Shown here: piece after piece, positions 1 to 5,597 of the stretch | How the letters are laid out: each line of letters starts with the position of its first letter | Position numbering within the stretch: position 1 is the first letter of the stretch | Source of the DNA: JBGCDD01 sp045105075 | Lineage (GTDB): Bacteria > Pseudomonadota > Alphaproteobacteria > Rhodobacterales > Rhodobacteraceae | DNA: 9,682 bases | NCBI GenBank assembly: GCA_045105075.1 | Contig: JBGCDD010000241.1 | Span: 1-9,682, forward strand | Direction: 5' to 3' | The notes under the pieces: model-generated | Database searches by the model: none | The model's input: the letters and a program-made list of their open reading frames with translations, nothing else | Told to the model about the DNA's origin: nothing | Translations under genes and position numbers: made by a program

Positions 1-89
1 AGTAGCACTCCGGCGAAGAAGGACAGGGAAACGGCGGTGCGGCCCAGCAGATTTAGGGTATAGCCTCGATAAAAGGGTGCACGTTTCGG
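1..89 (-). pseudogene. Possible truncated membrane-protein fragment running off the left edge
   Basis: Read on the minus strand from 89 down to 1, this 29-codon stretch is open and encodes a hydrophobic, membrane-like sequence containing LLGRTAVSLSFFAGVLL. The frame is bounded upstream by an in-frame TAA (complement of 90-92). No ATG, GTG or TTG lies before the hydrophobic stretch, so it does not look like an intact N-terminus. It could be the interior of a transporter-type gene that lost its 5' end, or chance. The family cannot be named from so little sequence. Confidence 0.22.
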
Positions 90-99
90 TTAGCAGTCC

Positions 100-250
100 T
101 TCGTGACTATTGCGGCGAAGGCCCGGATCGAGCCCTACCTGGCCATTGTGATTTTGTGCTGCGCGCGCACGCAGCGCGTAAATTGCTGTTCATGCGGAGA
201 GTTTGGTGCCGCTACGCAATTTGAAAACCGGCCATTCACCAAGGCCGTAG
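100..250. other. Degenerate intergenic sequence with a small GC-rich inverted repeat
   Basis: No convincing coding frame is visible. The stretch contains the inverted repeat GCTGCG (158-163) / CGCAGC (170-175) around a 6-nt loop within a CG-rich run. Its texture, with short GC-rich words about ribosomal spacing apart and mixed with AT-richer words, resembles the degenerate dispersed intergenic sequence I associate with Roseobacter-group genomes. That resemblance is from memory. The open frame at 103-294 (63 aa, Cys/Arg rich) has no ribosome binding site and no family resemblance. Confidence 0.3.
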
Positions 251-457
251 CGAACCAAAGACAGCGATTTCACAAACTGCGGAGGTCCCTATGAAGCGCG
301 CAAAGCCTATGCACTCTTGAGTGCAACAGTGAGCTGCGCATTGAGGACTAGTTTTGTCGCCGATCTGCCCCCATTGGAGCAGTGGTTGCACCGTGTATTT
401 CGTTTCCAGAAATCTGACGACATTTCGTGGCGGCAAGTTGTTTCTGAAATAGAGTGA
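251..457 (+). pseudogene. Possible C-terminal remnant of an unidentified gene
   Basis: A frame stays open from just after an in-frame TAG (248-250) to a TGA at 455-457, 68 codons in all, with no ATG. Only internal GTG/TTG codons could serve as starts. The second half reads like genuine protein: it contains DLPPLEQWLHRVFRFQK and ends WRQVVSEIE, an amphipathic, charged C-terminus. The opposite-strand frame over the same bases is Cys-rich and implausible. It could be the tail of a decayed gene, for example from a past insertion or deletion, but I do not recognise the family. Chance openness over 68 codons is not excluded. Confidence 0.28.
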
Positions 458-518
458 GCAAGGTTTGCAACACATCAGACGACTTCACGGTCAAAGGCTT
501 GTTCTGTTCACTTGCATT

Positions 519-1388
519 CTACCGGTCCAACAATGTCCAAAACGCTATGACGGGCGCACGCATCATTTCCTTTTCATATCTTATTTTCCGCAGTTCCCGC
601 TGACTTACCGAATGGGCCGGAACAAAAAACTCTACCCCATCGGGCTGGTTGCGCACTGCGTCAAACGGTAAAATGCTGGCCCCGAGCCCGCGCCGCACAA
701 ACGATAGGATTGCCGTCGTATTGCGCGCCTCAAGGGTGCTGGAGAAACGCAGCTCACTGACAATCGGATCATCGACCAGCTCGCAAAGCGGGTTAGCGAT
801 CAAAGGCTCAAGGCTGAGCAGCCCCCAATCGGATGCGCCTTGGGTGTCCAGATGCGCCCTATGGATGAGCCCGTTTTCGGGACAAACGATGCCCAGGTCG
901 TCAGACCGAATGCGTTCACCCTCCAACGGGGCGTCAGGCCGTGCTGATACGATTCCAATGTCGGCCTCATCGCGTTGAACACGTGCGCGGACAGTTGCGC
1001 TGTCTACATCGCTGATCTCAATTCGCACATCAGGGTGGATGGCGCGAAATGCCTCAATCACATCTGGCAGCAAGGCCACTGTTGCGGATGGCACCGCCGC
1101 GATACGAACGATTCCTGCAGTCGATATCGCATGACGGCGGATTGCATTCGCACTTTTGTCAAAAACATCGGTGGCACGCTGACTTTCCAGCAGAACAAGC
1201 TGGCCCAGTGGCGTCAGGCGACTTTTTCTATCTGTCTCAAATAGGGGGCCGCCAACTTCTTTTTCAAATTGCGCCAACATCATAGACACTGCAGAAGGTG
1301 TCCGGCCCAAAACGGCGGCAGCACCGGCAAGCGTGCCCTGCGCTGCGGTGACAGAGAATGCTCTGAGCATTTCGAGCTTAATAGACAT
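519..1388 (-). CDS. LysR-family transcriptional regulator
   Basis: This 289-residue protein has the normal LysR length. Residues 1-60 form the winged helix-turn-helix: MLRAFSVTAAQGTLAGAAAV, then a recognition helix around 31-40 (PSAVSMMLAQ), then FEKEVGGPLFETDRKSRLTPLG in two runs typical of the family. Residues about 93-285 form the periplasmic-binding-protein-like effector domain, starting GIVRIAAVPS and including the hinge-like stretch DEADIGIVSARPD. The ATG at 1386-1388 is preceded by AGGAG (complement of 1395-1399) six bases away, which supports this start. The gene is divergent from the ALDH-to-RidA cluster across a 90-bp gap carrying a LysR-type dyad. It probably regulates that cluster and itself, with an imported amine or a pathway intermediate as co-inducer (inference). 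The effector cannot be predicted from the sequence. Confidence 0.93.
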   Translation of the reverse strand: MSIKLEMLRAFSVTAAQGTLAGAAAVLGRTPSAVSMMLAQFEKEVGGPLFETDRKSRLTPLGQLVLLESQRATDVFDKSANAIRRHAISTAGIVRIAAVPSATVALLPDVIEAFRAIHPDVRIEISDVDSATVRARVQRDEADIGIVSARPDAPLEGERIRSDDLGIVCPENGLIHRAHLDTQGASDWGLLSLEPLIANPLCELVDDPIVSELRFSSTLEARNTTAILSFVRRGLGASILPFDAVRNQPDGVEFFVPAHSVSQRELRKIRYEKEMMRAPVIAFWTLLDR

Positions 1389-1408
1389 TCAGAACTCCTG
1401 AATAAATG

Positions 1409-1421
1409 TTCAATTGTTTGA
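1409..1421. promoter_or_regulatory. Candidate LysR operator (T-N11-A dyad)
   Basis: TTCAATTGTTTGA fits the T-N11-A rule of LysR boxes, and its core TCAA-N4-TTGA (1410-1413 / 1418-1421) is a perfect inverted repeat. It sits in the gap between the divergent regulator and aldehyde dehydrogenase genes, 21 bp from the regulator's start codon. That suits autorepression combined with activation of the divergent cluster. The assignment rests on sequence pattern and position only. Confidence 0.5.
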
Positions 1422-1443
1422 GAATGACTGAAGTTGCCGCAGC

Positions 1444-1453
1444 GGTCTAGACC
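1444..1453. promoter_or_regulatory. 10-bp perfect palindrome upstream of the aldehyde dehydrogenase
   Basis: GGTCTAGACC is a perfect palindrome 25 bp upstream of the aldehyde dehydrogenase ATG and 23 bp downstream of the T-N11-A dyad. It could be an activation half-site or the site of a second regulator. CTAG is generally rare in bacterial DNA, so a CTAG-centred palindrome in a regulatory gap may be under selection. Chance is also possible. Confidence 0.3.
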
Positions 1454-1478
1454 ACAGTTAAACAAATTGGAGACCAGC

Positions 1479-2930
1479 ATGACCGATCTTACGCAGCTTT
1501 ATATTGATGGCGCATGGACCGATGGGGCGACCCAAATCGAGAACCGCAATCCGTCTGACACGTCGGATTTGATTGGCATGTATGCGCAAGCGGATGCGAG
1601 CCAATTGGATGCGGCCCTCGCTGCTGCGCGGCGCGCCCAACCCGCTTGGTGGGCTGCAGGTATTCAAAAGCGTCATGATGTGCTGATGGCAATTGGCACC
1701 GAATTGATGGCCCGCGCCGAAGAGATCGGGCGCATGTTGGCACGCGAAGAAGGCAAGCCAGCTGCCGAAGGCAAAGGTGAAGTGTACCGCGCTGGACAGT
1801 TCTTTACCTATTTTGCGGGCGAGGTCCTGCGCCAGCACGGTGATCTGGCCGAAAGCGTGCGCCCTGGGATAGAGATTGATGTGCGCCGCGAACCAGTTGG
1901 CGTCGTGGCGATCATCAGCCCGTGGAACTTTCCCGTGGCAACCCCAGCATGGAAAATTGCTCCAGCGCTTGCATTCGGCAACGCCGTTGTCTGGAAACCT
2001 GCCAATGTCACGCCCGCCAGCGCCATCGCCCTGACCGAGATAATCGCGCGTCAGGACATCCCCAAAGGCGTGTTCAACCTTGTCGCCGGTCCGGGCCGTG
2101 ATGTTGGTCAGCGCCTTGTGGAAAGTGCGGAAGTGGACGCGATCAGCTTTACCGGTTCCGTTCCTGTGGGTCGGGGCATTGCCGCTGCCGCCATGCAAAA
2201 CATGACCAAAGTGCAGATGGAAATGGGGTCCAAGAACCCGTTGATTGTCATGGACGATGCCGATCTTGATCTGGCCGTTATGCACGCCGCAGGGTCTGCT
2301 TTTGGGGGCACAGGTCAGAAATGTACTGCCGCCAGCCGCCTGATCGTTCACAGCGCCGTCCATGATGCCTTTGTCGAAAAGCTGGTTGCAGCCGCATCGG
2401 CGATGAAGGTCGGCCACGCCCTTGAGGCGGGCACGCAACTTGGGCCCGTGGTCAGCGAAAGCCAGCTGAACCAGAACCTCGAATACGTGGGCATCGGCAA
2501 AGGCGAAGGCGCTGAATTGCTCTGTGGTGGCGAACGTCTGGAGATGGCAACAGAGGGCTATTACATGTCTCCTGCCGTCTTTGTGAAATCCCACAACAAC
2601 ATGCGGATCAACCGCGAAGAGATGTTCGCGCCGATCACCGCCGTGCAACGCGCCGACAGCTACGAAGAAGCACTAACGCTCGCCAATGACACCCAATTCG
2701 GCCTGACCGCTGGCATCATGACACGCTCGCTTGCGCGGGCCAGCCATTTCCGCGCCAACATGCGGGCCGGTTGTGTCATGGTGAACCTGCCCACGGCGGG
2801 CACCGATTACCACGTGCCCTTTGGTGGCCGTGGCGCATCCAGCTTTGGCCCGCGCGAACAAGGGTCTTATGCGTCCGAGTTCTATACCACCGTCAAAACG
2901 GCATACGTTTTCGCAGGCACGCCTGCATGA
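1479..2930 (+). CDS. NAD(P)-dependent aldehyde dehydrogenase, alpha-ketoglutarate semialdehyde dehydrogenase-like
   Basis: This 483-residue protein has the standard ALDH-superfamily length and should oxidise an aldehyde to a carboxylate in the cytoplasm. Visible motifs are the oxyanion-hole Asn150 in PWNFP, the cofactor-binding Lys173 in WKPA, the Rossmann glycine motif FTGSVPVG (224-231), the general base Glu248 in QMEMGSK, the nucleophile Cys282 in GQKC and Glu381 in EEMFAP. The C-terminal PFGG...SFGPREQG...FYTTVKTAY pattern resembles alpha-ketoglutarate semialdehyde (2,5-dioxopentanoate) dehydrogenases. Those enzymes finish hydroxyproline and pentose/uronate oxidation, but related semialdehydes cannot be excluded. 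The ATG at 1479 is chosen because GGAGA (1469-1473) lies 5 bp upstream. The in-frame extension to 1434 lacks a ribosome binding site and runs through the regulatory gap. It is the first gene of the cluster, and its stop overlaps the next start (ATGA). Confidence 0.92.
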   Translation: MTDLTQLYIDGAWTDGATQIENRNPSDTSDLIGMYAQADASQLDAALAAARRAQPAWWAAGIQKRHDVLMAIGTELMARAEEIGRMLAREEGKPAAEGKGEVYRAGQFFTYFAGEVLRQHGDLAESVRPGIEIDVRREPVGVVAIISPWNFPVATPAWKIAPALAFGNAVVWKPANVTPASAIALTEIIARQDIPKGVFNLVAGPGRDVGQRLVESAEVDAISFTGSVPVGRGIAAAAMQNMTKVQMEMGSKNPLIVMDDADLDLAVMHAAGSAFGGTGQKCTAASRLIVHSAVHDAFVEKLVAAASAMKVGHALEAGTQLGPVVSESQLNQNLEYVGIGKGEGAELLCGGERLEMATEGYYMSPAVFVKSHNNMRINREEMFAPITAVQRADSYEEALTLANDTQFGLTAGIMTRSLARASHFRANMRAGCVMVNLPTAGTDYHVPFGGRGASSFGPREQGSYASEFYTTVKTAYVFAGTPA

Positions 2931-3937
2931 CCTATCTGATTGATGGTCTGCAATACGCGAATTGGTCCGAAAAGATCTTTCGCCAGATGCGCAAAGGGGG
3001 CGTGGACGCGGTCCACGTCACCATTACGTATCACGAAATGTTTCGTGATACGGTACTGGTGATCGAACAGTGGAACCGCTGGTTCGAACAATATCCCGAT
3101 CTGATCTTTCAAGGCCGCACCGCTGATGATGTCCATCGCGCCCGCGAAACGGGACGCACTGCGATCTTCTTTGGTTCGCAAAACCCGTCCTGCATCGAAG
3201 ACGACATCGGGCTGGTCGAGGTGATGCATATGCTGGGTCTGCGGTTCATGCAGCTGACCTACAACAACCAGTCCCTGCTCGCCTCGGGCTGCTATGAGGA
3301 CGAGGACACAGGCCTGACCCGCATGGGCCGTCAGGTGGTCGCCGAGATGAACCGCGTCGGCCTTGTCGTCGACATGAGCCATTCCGGTGAGCGGTCAACC
3401 TTTGAAGCCATCGAACATTCCAGCCGCCCGATCACAATCAGCCACGCCAATCCGGCCAGCTGGCACAAGGCCCTGCGCAACAAATCCGATGATCTGCTGC
3501 GCGCCCTGGGCGACAGCGGCGGTTTTCTGGGTCTGTCGGCCTACCCCCACCACCTTAAGGACGGCGGCAAATGCACGCTGCAATCGTGGTGCGATATGGC
3601 GGCGTTGGCCGTCGATCTGGCGGGGCCGCAAAACGTCGGCATCGGCACGGACCTGTGTCAGGATCAGCCTGACAGCATCGTCGAATGGATGCGCGTGGGC
3701 CGCTGGACCAAGGCCATCGATTATGGCGAAGGCAGTGCGAGCAACGCAGGCTTCCCCGCGATGCCCGATTGGTTTCACGACAACCGCGATCTGGCAGGCA
3801 TCCGCGCTGGCCTTTCGGCTGCGGGTCTGGACGGGACCACGACAGACGGTGTGATGGGCGACAACTGGCACGCCTTCTTCGACAAAAGTTTTGGGGCGCA
3901 AGCCGCCCCTAAGAACATCCAAAACGCCGCTGAATAA
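2927..3937 (+). CDS. M19 (membrane/renal dipeptidase) family protein with a degenerate metal site
   Basis: This 336-residue TIM-barrel amidohydrolase-type protein belongs to peptidase family M19. Conserved positions corresponding to renal dipeptidase ligands include His152 in DMSHSG, His173 in ISHANP, Arg184 in ALRNKSDD and Asp242 in GIGTD. The N-terminal His-x-Asp metal motif of true dipeptidases (DGHNDL) is replaced by IDGLQYANWS, and the bridging Glu aligns with Gln85 in GSQNPS. From memory, the M19-like protein near the dgcAB dimethylglycine genes of Pseudomonas aeruginosa (PA5396) carries the same changes. This suggests a shared subfamily tied to betaine/amine catabolism rather than dipeptide hydrolysis. 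There is no signal peptide or membrane segment. The ATG at 2927 overlaps the dehydrogenase stop as ATGA, implying translational coupling, and the open frame upstream of it is a dehydrogenase shadow. Confidence 0.88.
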   Translation: MTYLIDGLQYANWSEKIFRQMRKGGVDAVHVTITYHEMFRDTVLVIEQWNRWFEQYPDLIFQGRTADDVHRARETGRTAIFFGSQNPSCIEDDIGLVEVMHMLGLRFMQLTYNNQSLLASGCYEDEDTGLTRMGRQVVAEMNRVGLVVDMSHSGERSTFEAIEHSSRPITISHANPASWHKALRNKSDDLLRALGDSGGFLGLSAYPHHLKDGGKCTLQSWCDMAALAVDLAGPQNVGIGTDLCQDQPDSIVEWMRVGRWTKAIDYGEGSASNAGFPAMPDWFHDNRDLAGIRAGLSAAGLDGTTTDGVMGDNWHAFFDKSFGAQAAPKNIQNAAE

Positions 3938-3969
3938 GCAGCGCATCATCGCTTCTGGGAGGAACAAAG

Positions 3970-5529
3970 ATGAGTGATACGAACAAAACGACGGGCCTAT
4001 TTTCAGGCGGGACCGACAAGGCGCTCTTTGCGATCACGGGTGGCTTCATTGCCCTGTTCTGCGCCTATGCTTTTTTCAACATCGACGGGCTGTCCGCACT
4101 GGTCGACAGCAGCTTTGCGTTCTCGGCAAAGTATTTCGGGCTTTATTGGCAGATCCTTTTGCTGGCCACGTTCCTGATCGGGCTGGTTCTGTGCGTTCTG
4201 CCGGGTTCAAAGACCCTGATGGGCGGGCTGACCATGCCTGAATTTTCGACGTTCAGCTGGGCGTCCATGATCATGTGCACGCTGCTTGCGGGCGGTGGCG
4301 TGTTCTGGGCCGCGGGTGAGCCGATTGCGCATTTCCTGTCACCCCCGCCAGTCTTTGGTGATCTGAGCGGTGACGTTCAGGCGCAGGCGCACGCCGCCCT
4401 CGCGCAAAGCTTCCTGCACTGGGGCTTTCTGGCCTGGGCCATTCTGGGGTCACTGACCACAGTGATGCTGATGCACTACCACTACGACAAGGGTCTGCCG
4501 CTTGCACCGCGCACGCTGCTGTACCCTGTGTTCGGAGACCGTGCCTTGACAGGTCCAATCGGTCTGATCGCTGACGCGTCCTGCATCATCGCGGTTGTTG
4601 CGGGCACCGTTGGTCCCATCGGCTTTCTCGGGTTGCAAATGTCTTACGGTTTGAACGAGTTGACCGGCATTCCCGACACCTTCACCACGCAGGCCATCGC
4701 CATTCTGGCACTTGTCGGCGTCTATACAATCTCTGCTATCACGGGTCTGGCCAAGGGCATCAAAATCCTGTCGCAGATCAACGTGATCCTCGCCGGAACT
4801 CTGCTGGCGTTTATGCTGGTCGCTGGTCCTACGATGGATATCTTCGCGGGCTTCTTTGGCGGCATGCAGGTTTACGCCACGCACTTCTTTGACATGGCCC
4901 TCTATCGCGGCGATGCGGGTCTGTTTGGGGATGCGGGCTGGCTTGGCTGGTGGACTGTCTTCTTCTGGGGTTGGTTCATGGGTTACGGTCCTTTGATGGC
5001 TGTGTTCATCGCACGCATCAGCCGGGGTCGCTCGATCCGCCAGATCATCCTGACCTTGTCGGTCTTGGCACCGCTGATCACGAACTTCTGGTTCACGATC
5101 ATCGGCGGGTCCGGCATCTTCTTTGAAATCGCCGAGCCGGGTATCGTATCTGGCCCGTTTGAAGGCTTCAACCTGCCTGCGGGTTTGCTGGCAATCACCC
5201 AAGCCATGCCAATGGGGTTCATCCTGTCGGTTCTGTTTCTGGTTTTGACGATGTGCTTTGTCGCCACCACAAGCGACTCCATGAGCTATGTCATCTCGTC
5301 CACCATGACGACGGGTGAGCCTTCAGCCGCCATGCGTGCATTCTGGGGCTTGGCCATGGGCGTGATGGCCCTGATACTGATCTCAACCGGATCAGGCGGC
5401 ATCGGAAAATTGCAAAGCTTCATCGTGGTGACGGCGGTGCCCGTGTCGTTGATCCTGCTCCCGTCTCTTTGGGATGCCGTGCGGATCACATTGATGCTGG
5501 GACGCGCGCCCGAAGCAGCACGCGCCTAA
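3970..5529 (+). CDS. BCCT-family (betaine/carnitine/choline) secondary transporter
   Basis: This 519-residue integral membrane protein has the expected length and about 12 hydrophobic helices. The BCCT signature in helix 8 is clear: WWTVFFWGWFMGYGP (327-341) followed by IARISRGRSIR (348-358). The helix 3 glycine segment is AGGGVFWAAGEP (107-118). Aromatic cage positions by homology to BetP are Trp151 and Trp156 in helix 4 (HWGFLAWAIL) and Trp333 and Trp335 in helix 8. BetP Tyr197 is Leu159 here, and Trp374/Trp377 are Phe336/Tyr339, so substrate preference may differ from glycine betaine. The segment FVATTSDS (430-437) keeps Phe, Thr and Thr at positions like the BetP Na2 site, favouring sodium coupling. 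GGGAGGAA (3957-3964) precedes the ATG. The tail is short, so an osmosensing C-terminal domain is absent. That fits nutrient uptake better than osmoregulation (inference). Confidence 0.95.
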   Translation: MSDTNKTTGLFSGGTDKALFAITGGFIALFCAYAFFNIDGLSALVDSSFAFSAKYFGLYWQILLLATFLIGLVLCVLPGSKTLMGGLTMPEFSTFSWASMIMCTLLAGGGVFWAAGEPIAHFLSPPPVFGDLSGDVQAQAHAALAQSFLHWGFLAWAILGSLTTVMLMHYHYDKGLPLAPRTLLYPVFGDRALTGPIGLIADASCIIAVVAGTVGPIGFLGLQMSYGLNELTGIPDTFTTQAIAILALVGVYTISAITGLAKGIKILSQINVILAGTLLAFMLVAGPTMDIFAGFFGGMQVYATHFFDMALYRGDAGLFGDAGWLGWWTVFFWGWFMGYGPLMAVFIARISRGRSIRQIILTLSVLAPLITNFWFTIIGGSGIFFEIAEPGIVSGPFEGFNLPAGLLAITQAMPMGFILSVLFLVLTMCFVATTSDSMSYVISSTMTTGEPSAAMRAFWGLAMGVMALILISTGSGGIGKLQSFIVVTAVPVSLILLPSLWDAVRITLMLGRAPEAARA

Positions 5530-5534
5530 TCCAA

Positions 5535-5565
5535 AGACGTGGCGCGCCATCGGTGCGCCACGTCT
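5535..5565 (+). terminator. 14-bp GC-rich hairpin between transporter and downstream genes
   Basis: The arms 5535-5548 and 5552-5565 pair over 14 positions with one G-U, of which the outer 11 (AGACGTGGCGC / GCGCCACGTCT) are perfect, around a 3-nt loop. It starts 5 nt after the transporter stop. No U-tract follows (GCCAAAATTT), so it is not a textbook intrinsic terminator. It could be a partial terminator/attenuator or an mRNA 3'-end stabiliser, allowing different expression of the upstream and downstream halves of the cluster. Confidence 0.6.
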
Positions 5566-5597
5566 GCCAAAATTTCGCACGTTTGGGAGGACCTGCA

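Noticed and set aside
236..475. 79-codon minus-strand frame in the left flank
   Set aside because: It is Cys-rich with no ribosome binding site, and the plus-strand frame over the same bases is more protein-like.
1434..1463. Possible sigma-70 promoter TTGCCG / TTAAAC upstream of the aldehyde dehydrogenase
   Set aside because: The -10 match is poor, and the implied transcription start would fall on the ribosome binding site.
1434..1478. 15-residue N-terminal extension of the aldehyde dehydrogenase
   Set aside because: It has no ribosome binding site and runs through the operator/palindrome region, while the ATG at 1479 has GGAGA at proper spacing and fits the family N-terminus.
1458..2648. 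Long 396-codon open frame on the minus strand opposite the aldehyde dehydrogenase
   Set aside because: It is His/Gly/Arg-rich with no family resemblance or ribosome binding site, and mirrors the codon bias of a strongly supported gene on the plus strand.
3387..3854. 155-codon plus-strand frame inside the M19-like gene
   Set aside because: It is out-of-frame, Arg/Ala/Pro/Trp-rich, and fully nested in a gene with clear family motifs.
4450..5202. 250-codon minus-strand frame opposite the BCCT gene
   Set aside because: Its composition (Asp/Arg/Gln/His rich) is the antisense image of a membrane protein, with no motif or start signal.
5535..5565. Reading the post-BCCT hairpin as a full rho-independent terminator
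   Set aside because: No U-tract follows, and genes of the apparent same pathway continue directly downstream, so an attenuator or stabiliser role is equally likely.
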